This document shows positions 11,783 through 22,357 of a DNA stretch of 64,000 nt, piece by piece. Both the position numbers and the translations under genes were made by a program. This DNA is from Tubulanus polymorphus (Eukaryota > Nemertea > Palaeonemertea > Tubulaniformes > Tubulanidae): assembly GCF_964204645.1 (NCBI RefSeq), contig NC_134030.1, positions 17,551,110 to 17,615,109 of the forward strand, in the 5' to 3' direction. Positions within the stretch are counted from its first letter, which is position 1. Each line of letters starts with the position of its first letter. The notes below the pieces were generated by a model. It had not been told where the DNA came from, ran no database searches, and saw only the letters and a program-made list of their open reading frames with translations.

Positions 11783-12527
11783 ATAGAAATTCATTTTTGA
11801 GTCCATGGTTGAATTTCATAAGACTTGGCTCTGTGCCAGTTTTATTGTACACAAATAATAGTGTTGCATAGCAACACTGAATGTATTGATTTTATCTCAG
11901 TGCAAATGTAAGACATTATTGGACAGCTGTTGGTGCAATTGCACAAGATCATATAAGATCATTGATGATATCAGTGTATGAAAAAAAACAGATCAAACAG
12001 TTCTCTACCACAAACACTGGTATCGTCCATGATCCTCTGTCATCTTGTGACAGGCCCCAGGTGCTGGTTGCATAGTCACGGTATAGATACCCGACAAGTA
12101 AGACTTAGTTCTAGGGGATCATTTATTTATTACGTACGCATAAAATATGAATTTTTTAACCCAAGGCCCTCCCCTCCGCCATGCAAAATCGGCTATTTTT
12201 TCATATACATTAAGCATTACAGTGACATGCAAATTTGCACTTACCCCTTCCCCTCCCCTAATGCGTACGTAATAAATGAATTAACCCTATAGCCAATCTA
12301 CTTAAGACCACTTATGCACTTTTGGGTTTAAGCCATGACTGCAACTGGCTCCTCGTACGATTAATATTTATATTTACACTGAACCTCATTCGTACGACTA
12401 ATAATCTGAACCTCATTCGTACGATTAATATTTATATTTACACTGAACCTCATTCGTACGACTAATAATCTGAACCTCATTCGTACGACTAATATTTATA
12501 TTTACACTGAACTACAGTCACTAGATC
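11783..12527. repeat. Intergenic: one MITE and a 60-bp tandem repeat
   Basis: Holds a MITE at 12114-12291, described as the family copy with termini ggggatcatttatttattacgtacg, then about 2.5 tandem units of cctcattcgtacgactaataatctgaa plus aatatttatatttacactgaa at 12370-12512. Between convergent genes, so both 3' ends must fall here. Confidence 0.7.
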
Positions 12528-15500
12528 TTAAATTCTGCATCCAACCCGCCTAGGATTCAATGCTGAATCTTTTCGAACGATGGGGTAATCAGTGCCCGCT
12601 GCATCAGCATTCGCTTTTCTTGAAATGCACGGATTACACAGAATGATTGATGTGGTAGACGCACAATACTGACCATAGTTTAAGTTATCGTTTGCGCCAT
12701 TAAACTTTGCTCTTTGTTGGCAAAACAAATTTTCCGCTACGTCACTATTTATTATATTGGGGTTTATAAACCCACCAACCTCTGTTTCTAGACGACAAAT
12801 ATCAATGAATCCGAGACAGCAGCTGTCCAAATCGTAGCGCGTTTGTTGTGACATAACATTGGTCTTGATGGATTTAGCCTTGTACGGTTTTATTTCTGCT
12901 GATTCCCATTTTTTAAAAAATGCATGGGCTTCCAACATTTTACACAATCTGTTGTCGGATGTACTCCTAATCGGACGTGGATCGCGAAATAATGATACCA
13001 GTTTGCTGGTAGCGTTAAGAAATTCGATGGTGCCCAACAATTTCTCGCTTTCAATCTGATCGAGGGTTTTTTGGAACATCTACAATGCAAGAAGTAGTTT
13101 GATTAAAGTGGGAAAAAATTTGATCAAATTTTGTTGATGTGTCATTCACAAACGGATCTATTTGAAAATGTAAAGATCAGTTTATAATGACATCAACAAA
13201 ATATGAGTTTTTCCCATGATAAGCGATCATTCACTTAATAAACACACATAAAATTTGAATTTTCCCACGACGCAAATTCAAAAATTTTGTACTATTGTTT
13301 GAGCATTATACACAATTGCACTGAAGGGGTCATAAATTTATTACGTACGCATTAGGGGAGGGGAGGGGAGGGTAAGTGCAATTGTGTATTATTGCTTTAA
13401 GTACAGAAAAAATGGCAGATTTTGCGTTGCTGGGAGTTAATATTTTATGCGTGCTTGATGTGACAGATCCTTAGCCCCTCCCCTCCCCTAATGCGTACGT
13501 ATTAAAATAATGACCACTAATGAGATGTTGCATCAAAGTTGGTTGAAGAATTTCATGTATCATTGTCATCATATTTTTTGGATTTTATTCTATGTACATG
13601 AATCACAAAATAAGAAGCATGTCGCCTTACTCGGACATGGCCAACTTGGACAAAAAAAGAAATTTTCCAATTCCTTACTCGGACTTCGCTTACCTCGAAC
13701 TAAATTTGCCAATCCCAGTTTGTGCGTGTAAGACAAGGTTTTACTGTACATTGTATGTATTTTTCCATGATGATGATCAATGAAATTATAAGGCCAAGAT
13801 TACCAGTACTCACTTTCATCAGATGTAACATAACGGAATCCAGAACTTGTTCCGCAAGGTAGTTCCTCATTTTTTCATTTTGATCTGGATTGATGTGTTT
13901 TTCTGTCAGTTTTCGGTGGATCCGTAGGGAATTGTTGTTAGTATCCCACTCATGGGCTGCTGCCCAGTGTTTCCATAGTATATCTCGATTGCCGACGTTC
14001 AGAAGTCTAGTGTGGAATTTTTGATGACCACTTTTCAGAAAATTGTTGCGGATCTTTTTAAACAGATGCTAGGATAGATAAATAACACCGTTATTAGTAC
14101 TTGAAATCCCCTCAGGTGAGAGAGCAGTGAAAACTAGTAAGTACCCTAGTAAATAACTTGTTTCATTTATCCAGATAAAAGTTAATTTGTCTTGTTTTTT
14201 CTTTAATTTACAGCTCTTACCGATGGGTCCATTAGAAGAGGAAGTGGCTTATGTCCGAAAGGATTTAAAGTCGTAAACTTTCCCTCAATAGGGAGCATCA
14301 TTTTCATCAATGTGCGATTACATTGCGCTCCATCCATACACATGTATGTCACCTGAAAAGTTACCATACAGCTTTTCAATATTTTTATACATTTACCGGG
14401 TGATATTCTAGGATGTATTATAATCTACCTTGAAACCCCAATTCCCTAGTTCGCAAATCATTTCAGATAAGATCATATAGAGTTCAGCAGCACTAGCTTG
14501 ATCAGTTGGATAACTAGCAATTGGAAATCGGAAGCCAGTGTTTCCCATGAATGTGAGCTGCAGGACGTGGTTTGCAATTTTAGGCTCGTACTTTCCTACA
14601 ATGATAAAAAACTATATTTTACAGAATATGGTGGTGGATGAGGACAAGCAGCAGTTGGTGTGTTTGAGGATTTAAGCAGAAGAAATTTTAATGGGAAACA
14701 TTTCAGGGAATTACCTGCCAGGAGCGCCCTTAAATGATTTCCAGCATCGCCCATATCAACGAACCCTTGAAGTATAGCGCGGCCATTTTTTGTAAGTAAT
14801 TTGTAGGTCTTCCTATTTTAAAAAAATGAAATGTAAACAAGTGGTATCATTTTTAACCCATTAGCACTCAGGAATTGCACTATGTTCTGTCTATAACTCC
14901 TCAGAAAATTCAAGGGAAAATCCAAATTCATCACGATACAGAATAGCTCATTATGACATTGATTGAATATTCCTGTGGTATTTCTTTTGATAGATTTTGT
15001 CTATTCAATATTTTTGTCAATGTTTCATTTTAGGCGTGGATCTTGATTCAGTACCTCTATTGACATTTCATCGAAGATGAGACCGCCACGTTTTGCTTCA
15101 TCCGGTAGACGTAATCGTTCGCTTTCTTGAGAAAGCCACATCAACAGAGCGGTGTTGTATCCAGTGCCATGGCTAATTTGGCTTTTATTATAATGTAACA
15201 GCCGTCCGGATGGCAGTCGGAACATGCTACTTGCTTTCATGTCGGCAAACGCTTTAGGCGACTGACACCAAAGTCTGAGACAAAACGCGATAAGTCTGAA
15301 ATGTAAACAAGATTGATTGTAAATGGAAATAAGTTTTGCTCTGGGATCATTCATTTATTACGTACACATAAAATTTGACTTTTTCAACCCCCTCTGTACA
15401 CAAATCGGCCATTTTTTCATGTATATTTAGCATTGCAGTACGCAATTGCACTTACCCCTCCCCCTCCTCTAGTGCGTACGTAATAAATGAATGATCACTA

Positions 15501-17449
15501 TTGCAGCTATCAATCTTGATCTATGTAGTTCCACAGTAGTCGATTAAAGTCATACTTAAAACATTGACAAAATTAGTTTCAAACTGTTTTAAGAATCTAA
15601 TTTGACCGGCTACTGCGGCACTGCACCGATTTTGTCTACGCACTGTACCTTAGACAGTCAAATAGATTACAAAATCAGATCGTCTAGGCATATATCAAAA
15701 ATGATTGTCTAAGGTACAGGCAGCAGATTGGTACCTGCATATATGCTATCCTTGCTTGCCAGGGTTTAATTGCCTGCTGATCAAGATCATGCCAACACTA
15801 ACTGTGGCCGCAGATCATTCATCAGTCTATTACACAGTCCAAGATTTCTTAGGGAGACAAATTGCCGCTGAGCGGCCACCAGTCTATATACTTAGTCAGT
15901 CGAATGCATCCTGCAACTGACGTTTATGGCAAACTGGCTTCTGATTTCAAATTGCTAGTTTAGAGTTAATTCATTTATTACGTACGCATTAGGGGAGGGG
16001 AAGGGGTAAGTGCAAATTTGCATGTCACTGTAATGCTCAATGTATATGTAAAAATAGCCGATTTTGCATACATGGGGGGGGGGGGGGGTTTAAGAATTCA
16101 AATTTCATGCGTACGTAATAAATGAATGATCCCCAACTAATCAAGCTAGTGCCGCGGAACTTTATATGATCTTATGAGAGGGATAATTTGCAAACTATCA
16201 AATTGGCTCAATACAAACAATGTATCTGATTGGCTAGATATATAGACTTGTGGTAGTCAAGTGGCAACTTTTCCGCTCAAGAAATCGGTGCCATGTAAAA
16301 GATTTATGAAGGAACTATGGCCACGGTTAATGTTGGCATGAATGAGCTTTGGCGGGAGGTAATCAAACCCTGGCAAGTGAGGATTTTTAGGTCATTATTG
16401 AGAAAGGATACTAATTTTTTAAAGCCCACTTAGGGCTAGGGGTCATTCATTATTACGTACACATTAGGGGAGGGGGAGGGGTCAGTGCAATTGCGTACTG
16501 TAATGCTTAATTTATATGAATCAATGGCCGATTTTGCGTACAGAGGGGGAAGGGGGTTGAAGAATGTAAATTGTATGCGTACGTAATAAATGAATGATCC
16601 CTAGCGGTTGAATGAGCTTACTTCGGGTGCCATTTCATCTGTCTCTTGTCTTGGCATGATAAACTGTCATTTTGGACACGTAAGAACAATTTCAGTGCTT
16701 CATTGTCAGGAACTTTTTCCAAATAGTCGTCCAGCAACTTGATCAGGTCATCGCTATCTTTTTCGCTTAATTCCAGTAAGTCGTTTTTTAAGCATTTTGA
16801 GTGTTCGTAGTATTTACAATATTTACACGTTGAACATTTTGTTCCGACGTCCGAATGAATTATGCGACAATTAATTGATCTTAATCTGGTTTTATCAATC
16901 ATGCTTTTATAAGAAGTGTCAGTCGATGTACATTTTTTGCAAGAAGGTAGAAATCCATTACAAATTTTCAAAAGTTTTATTTGATTTAAAATCAAATCTA
17001 ACGAATTTTCAGTGTCAACCTGATCATTGACTTTGAACTCTATTAGATTGATAGTCCGATGCAAAACCGTCAAAGTTACTTTGCAATCCGACTGAATGTT
17101 GATTTCTTTGCAGACTTTGGCTGCATTCGTTGAATTTCCGCAACAAAAAGTTCATATTTTCATATTGGTGACATTTTTCTCGAAGAGAAAATATCCATCA
17201 GGGAGCTCCACTGATTGCATTCGAAAATCACGTTTCTCATTTATCAAAAGCGATGGCGATTGTGTCTGCATCGTCAGACCAAGAAGATATTTGTACCTTT
17301 TTCCATTTTCTCTTAAACGCGCGATTTTAACTTGAGGATAAAGTTCCTTGACTTTTTTCGTTAACTTTACTGATGAACATGGAATTAGTTTTAAAATATC
17401 TTCGTATTTCAACTTCGAAAAATTGCTTTCTTTACAATTTTTCAGCAAC
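12528..17449 (-). CDS. P-element/THAP9-type transposase gene, eight exons, one in-frame stop
   Basis: Exons (all -): 16622-17449, 15055-15295, 14715-14808, 14429-14595, 14221-14352, 13814-14068 and 12528-13079; further 5' exons, where a THAP zinc finger would be, were not found. Phases match at all junctions. Family features in order: a cysteine-rich stretch (CKKC, CSTCKYCKYYEHSKC); MKWHP joined to LIAFCLRLWCQSPKAF and LPSGRLL; GLIFDEMSIE with the first catalytic Asp; GFVDMGD; NTGFRFPIASYPTD; TYMCMDGAQCN with a second Asp; HLFKKIRNN; and SDVAENLFCQQR near the end. These are hallmarks of the RNase H-like fold of P transposases. A TGA at 17152-17154 breaks the first exon between intact stretches. 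MITEs occupy several introns. It could be a live or dying transposon or a host-retained gene. One further small exon may be missed. Confidence 0.8.
13326..13514. repeat. MITE, acgtacg-terminal family, copy 2
   Basis: Begins ggggtcataaatttattacgtacgcatt and ends in the inverse, aatgcgtacgtattaaaataatgacc. Purine-rich ggggaggggaggg follows the left end and cccctcccctccc precedes the right end. Inside a P-transposase intron. Confidence 0.75.
15344..15500. repeat. MITE, acgtacg-terminal family, copy 3
   Basis: Termini gggatcattcatttattacgtac and gtacgtaataaatgaatgatc are perfect inverse repeats over most of 20 bp. Lies just upstream of the exon at 15055-15295, in the intron. Confidence 0.85.
15700..16380. 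repeat. Decayed duplicate of a transposase exon split by MITE copy 4
   Basis: 15940-15960 (ttctgatttcaaattgctagtt) and 16132-16195 (caactaatcaagctagtgccgcggaactttatatgatctta) match, on the plus strand, the coding strand of exon 14429-14595, so they are inverted relative to the gene. Between them at 15966-16131 sits a MITE with ggggaggggaaggggt and a poly-G run. Flanking sequence (tatccttgcttgccagggtttaattgcctgctgatcaagatcatg) recurs near 17900-17960. Confidence 0.65.
16438..16601. repeat. MITE, acgtacg-terminal family, copy 5
   Basis: Termini ggggtcattcattattacgtac and gtacgtaataaatgaatgatccct. Lies about 20 bp from the donor of the first known transposase exon, so it fills the very start of that intron. 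Confidence 0.85.
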
Positions 17450-17499
17450 CTGTAAATTGTAAATACAGAGAAATGGGAAAATGCACAACTATGTATATA

Positions 17500-17735
17500 T
17501 GGGTTCATCATTTATTACGTACGTGTGAGAGCATATTTTGTTACCACAATCAATTGCAAAGTTGTAGCTCATATTTAGTTGAATATTGAATTTGTAAGAT
17601 TGTTGAGCAATTCAACCCCTTTCCAAGTGACCCCTAGTTTACATAATGATAAATGAATGATCCCCAACTGATCAAGCTAGTGCAGCGGAACTTTATATGA
17701 TCTTTTGCGTGCGAAATAAATGAATGAACCCAAAT
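17500..17735. repeat. Degraded MITE copy 6 with an exon-fragment duplicate inside
   Basis: The left end gggttcatcatttattacgtacg and right end gcgaaataaatgaatgaaccc are recognisable; the interior contains ccaactgatcaagctagtgcagcggaactttatatgatc, a copy of the transposase exon segment. It abuts the acceptor of exon 16622-17449. Confidence 0.65.
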
Positions 17736-17739
17736 CATA

Positions 17740-19261
17740 CGCCTACTTGGTTCAACAGTTGTGACATTGACTGAATTGATTGAATGGATATTCATATTTT
17801 CGAACAACAGTGGAATCCGAGTCGTGTATTATTTGAACCTGCAATAATTTTAAAAGTATTCGTGCAGGAAAGGAAACCAGCTGAGATAAAACCTGGTATA
17901 ACAATACGTCCTCACTTGCCAGGGTTAGATTACCTGCTGATGAAGATCATGTGAACAGAAACGTGGCAAACACTGGTTTTCGATTTCGAATTGCTAGTTA
18001 TCCAACTGATAAAACTAATTGGAAATTGGCTCGATGCCTGGTGGCTGCAAAGCGCTAACTTTTCCTTACAACTTAGGCCGTATAATGGATTAATGAATGA
18101 ACTGCAGCCACGGTTTGTGTTGGCATGAGCTTTAACAGCAGCAGGTGATCAAATCCTGGTAAGTGAGGATGTGGCATTGTTCTTATTGTCACTGGCTTTA
18201 TAGAATTTATAATTAGTTTTTATTTTAGCTCTGATGCATATGAAAATGTTACCATTCCAGGGGCAGGGTTAACAAATTTATAGAGTAATCTTTTTCAATT
18301 CTTGAATCTTTTCCAAGTGATTTCGATTTAAGTTTAGCCCTCAATTTGTAAAACCTGAGCCCCAGGCATAGGTCTATTTAATCATCAGACAGGTGGATGC
18401 GAAATCTTACCATTTCACGATTTGTGAATCACTAATGCAATTGCCGTTCTCCTTATTGTCCATTTTTAACCGTGGTGATCATTGATGGTACCTGATGATG
18501 AATGGATCATGTCAAAATAAGCTGTGATCATATAGAATTTGGTCATTGAGTTTGATGGCCTGTCTTCTTTATAGATTACATTACATTAAAAACTTGTGTC
18601 TTACAATAAAATGAAAATAAAGATATGAGAATTCTTGTGTTAAATCTTTTGATAAAACTTCAATGTATATAGGCCTACAGATCAAATGAGGATGCTGAAA
18701 GGTTGAGGAGTGGATTTCTCCATATCAAAGTTCAGGCCTACACGCATGGTAGCATGCTAATGTAATGCCCATGTGCTGAAACTTGGTAAAGTTGACTCGT
18801 CGTTTTCAAATGTTCATGGACTTGCCTCGGACACCGATTACTAGTGAAGTTTGAACTTGTTGGATACAACCGACCACCTCGTGCGCTGCGTCATTCCAAA
18901 ATCCCGTTTCGAATCCAACGGATTATTCAAAAGTGGCGCATGCGCAATAATAAAAATTAAAATCCCGAAATAGATAAAATAGACCGTCAGGTAGCGACTC
19001 CTGGCGTTACAATTGTAGTTACGTGTTCTCGAACGTAGGAGAGATCGTCTGAAGTATCAACGATGAAAACTATAACACGGAAAATATTTGAGAATAACTT
19101 TCATTCAAATGCAATTCTTAATCTATGAATTATATTATTGATCATAATTTATTCTTATTAAGTTATTAATTTCATATGAATCATAATTTGACAATGAATA
19201 TCGGTCGATGAATGTGTTGACTTTTCATGTTGAAGTTTTAAACATGATGACGTCATCAGGA
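17740..19261. other. Mostly unexplained; another transposase exon remnant at 17880-18190
   Basis: 17950-18010 (aacactggttttcgatttcgaattgctagttatccaactgat) is a further plus-strand match to the coding sequence of exon 14429-14595, flanked by the same ttgccagggtt...cctgctgatgaagatcatg context as near 15760. The rest (18200-19260) shows no recognisable gene. Confidence 0.45.
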
Positions 19262-19570
19262 TGTCACGTGACTGTCCCAACATTCTGGCTGAAAATTTGA
19301 GTACAGCGGAGGCCTGGCGTTTCATCCCTTGTGATTTTATATAGTAAAGCGTGACGACCGTCTGATACTGACCCTTATCAGCCAATTGTTTATCGGAACT
19401 TGATAGCGGATAAATATACAACATTAACACAAGGTATTTCTGTGATATTTTGAATTTATTTGCAGTTCATATTTAGCGCCATTCTCGCGAGATTATTAAC
19501 AACCCGGAAGTAAAATCCAAGCAACCACATAGAAAACACGATCCAAGCCCATCGCCAAACCCCTGTGCTT
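19262..19570. repeat. Right arm of the long inverted repeat (partner 7060-7440)
   Basis: Contains, in reverse orientation, gtcacgtgactgtcccaacattctggc and ggcgtttcatcccttgtgattttata, plus Penelope coding sequence at 19501-19562 matching the minus strand of 7070-7130 almost base for base. See the left-arm entry for interpretation. Confidence 0.7.
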
Positions 19571-19639
19571 GGTTCACATCTATTTTGTTTTTTTAGAAAA
19601 CATTAGGTTATGTTTTTTGTGTATTAAAATATCACATAA

Positions 19640-20461
19640 TGAAGTATCCCTTCTGTAAGCTACAATAGGAGGTTCTTTGAATATTTAAGTTAGTCTTTCT
19701 GACTTTTGTAGGGTTTTATGTCCTTTTCTCAGAATTTTGTGCAACTCCGGTAAAGCTTTTGAATACGTCAGTGTTAGGGGTACACGATTTGTATTTTTTT
19801 CTACACCTTTATAATTCAGTAAACTATTACGATCAAGGGCTTCTGCTTTATTTATTCGTTTATCTATTAGGTTCTTGGGGTAACCCCTTGAGGTGAGATA
19901 AATAGTCAGTTCTTTTTTTCTTTTGAAAAAAGTGTTGTCTTCTGAACAAATACGTCTTAGATGCTAGACCATATGGTATGGCTTTTTTGGTTGTTTCTGG
20001 GTGACTGTCCGCAGTCCAAAGGGTTAGATTGATTGTTTTTAACCAAAGTCTTACTAATTTTGTTTTCATACGTGAAAATGATTTGTTTATCCAATAAAGG
20101 GAGAGAGTGACGAAACTTTTCCAAAACAGGTACATACGGAACTACAATGAACTCTGAAATGTGTTTTTTATTTTCTGGAGGTTTAGAATTGAAGGCATAC
20201 CTTCACTTTTTTTCGTTTACTGCCAAATCAATCAAAATTGGTCTCGCTCACGGCCTCTTTCTCCGTGCACTACGGATCTGCGATAAAACCTTCCTTTCGG
20301 CTGAATTTGACCATATATCCAACTCTCTTAGAAAATTGGCTTACCCTGATCACATTTTGAAAATCGCTATTTCTAAGGCTAAACGTACTTTCTTCAATTC
20401 TAAACCTCCAGAAAATAAAAAAAAACACATTTCAGAGTTCATTGTAGTTCCGTACATGTGA
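19640..20461. pseudogene. Penelope-like element remnant, internally inverted
   Basis: Plus-strand frame 20147-20461 contains a stretch typical of Penelope proteins downstream of the RT core (HGLFLRALRICDKTFL, EFIVVPY). The minus strand from 20194 leftwards repeats EFIVVPY and continues into the next part of the protein (KNNQSNPLDCGQS) before stops near 19960. The two parts share a 64-bp inverted duplicate (20131-20194 and 20392-20457). Flipping the segment between the arms would give one continuous minus-strand element, so an inversion with duplicated breakpoints is likely. No complete RT or GIY-YIG domain remains. Confidence 0.65.
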
Positions 20462-21275
20462 TATTGATGGTTAAGTCGTCAATTCTAAAGATCACTTGAA
20501 GGTAATCTAGTGAGAGGCGAATGTGGAAGCTAGCTTATTATAGTTATTTGTGTTAACCGGTACCGGTGATAAATCTGTGTTGTCCTGTGTTGTGTGTTCG
20601 TCATATTGTGCTTTGACGGTGTATTGCATGTGGCGTGTGATTTATATAGTTTAGTATTGCTTGTGTGTTTCGTTCTGTCCTGGGCGAGGAGATCCGTGGA
20701 TGGTGAAACCAAAACTTTTTTTTTTTGTTTATGGTGGTGTAAGAGACTGATTTTAGTTTTGCGGATTGTTCGTTTGGTGTAGAGACAGAGACTCTTTTTT
20801 CTTTTTTATCTTTATTTCATTTGCTTAATTTGATTTATTTTGATTTATGCTGGTAGCTTCGTCGTCACGCCTCAGGTGACAGCTAAAACAAAGAGACTGG
20901 GGCGTGGTCACGTCTCAAGTGACGGTTCCTATTACCCCCGATAGATGGCAAACTAGTCGAGTCTGGCTGCTAACACTGAGTCAGCATGCTCTATAGAGAG
21001 CTCACAAGCTATTATATATACTCTACACACACAGGCAGTATGCACTGGTTGCCGTCGGCAACCAGGAATGTGCAGGTTGTGTCAGCTGTTTGGCGGGTAG
21101 TAACAGTGAATAGCGCGCGCCTGTATAGGTCAGTTGTCATCACCAATTACCTACTGCATTCACAAAATAAACTTATCACACCAGCCTCTATAGCAACAGA
21201 TGCCTTTAGAATTCTTTAGCATCTGATAAGAGAATAAAAGAGAGAGTAATTCAGTAATTTTCATTAGTTGCAAAG
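20462..21275. other. No gene recognised
   Basis: Contains a tcacgcctcaggtgac / tcacgtctcaagtgac near-repeat at 20864-20922 and a small palindrome at 21046-21068 (ggttgccgtcggcaacc). Could be the 5' region of the small transposon remnant that follows. Confidence 0.3.
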
Positions 21276-21410
21276 ATGAATCGCTTCACAGCACATCAGG
21301 TCCACGATATTTTACTGAACTCCGACAACGAAAGCGCCTCTGATTTCGATGATTCTGACGACGGAAACCAAGATGTGAACCCACACGACATGAGCTCATC
21401 AGATTCTTGA
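21276..21410 (+). pseudogene. Short acidic frame, possible piggyBac transposase N-terminus
   Basis: 44 codons, starting MNRFTAHQVHDILLNSDNES and followed by a run of Asp and Ser. PiggyBac transposases commonly begin with a short helix ending in NSD and then an acidic Asp/Ser tract, which this resembles. No catalytic domain follows, so at most it is an internally deleted derivative. I could not delimit terminal repeats. Confidence 0.3.
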
Positions 21411-22357
21411 GGAAACCCAAAGAAACCAAACAACTGAGAAATGATAACGAAATCAGCGAAAATTGAGCGATTTTCACTTTTTTGAGACCCTGAGGATTTT
21501 TTGAATTTTCTGACCCCCCAAAGAAAAAAATTGACTGCCCTGTATGGTTTTCTTGTTGTCCTATGATATTATGAGAGAAAATAGTTATTTACTATTTGAT
21601 TTGTATAAGATTTTGGCTTCTAAAGTACAATACAAAGACTTTTTTGGTGCGTGACCTCAACTTGACCTCAGGTTTTGGGGGGTCCTACCTTGCACCCCTA
21701 GGTTCAAACTTTTTATAACTTACATTTTCTGTTAGAGATACCTATTAGCTTCATTACAGATATCGGTTTTAGGGGGGTCTCTACAGTGGAAATGTATCTA
21801 AATTTACATAGAAATCATAAGACAATAAAGGCCAAAATTAATTCCCCACATGGAATGGATAATGATGAAATATATTCCCCCGGCGAAAGAGTTAAACTTG
21901 ATTATTTGGATTTGCTTGACAGTATGATTATTCAAGTGCATGTTGTAATCTTATGTTGCTTGGGTGGCTGAAATTTCAGTTGGAGTATTTTGCTTATGCG
22001 TAGAGGATTGCTCGATTACTGTCATAATTAGTTGTTTCCTTGGTTATTGATAATTAATTGCTTGCTTGACACCCAGGAGGTGATTTAAGTTTTTTTCATT
22101 TTGTAAAACGGAAAACTGTATATTTGTAAGAGGGTTCTTCCAGGTTATTATATGATTTGACCTGTGTTACATAATAGTTTTATAACTGGAGTTTCCCTCT
22201 CTTGGTCGTAAGCGTGGTAAGTGCTATAACAAGGTTGGTGAGTACCTGTGTTATGTGAATCAATGCTATCATTTTTGAAATTGGGGTTGTACAAACCAAT
22301 TCATTTGTGGGTAGTTAGCTCAGATAGTTCATACAGATAATCCAATTCAGTCCAATT
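21411..22357. other. 5' flank of the gypsy element; LTR not resolved
   Basis: No gene recognised. A 5' LTR and primer-binding site should lie in the last kilobase before 22358, but no matching 3' copy was found, so the borders are not given. The 61-codon frame at 21786-21971 is unrecognised. Confidence 0.3.

Noticed and set aside
12859-13059. Plus-strand 66-codon gene.
   Set aside because: Antisense shadow of the last transposase exon.
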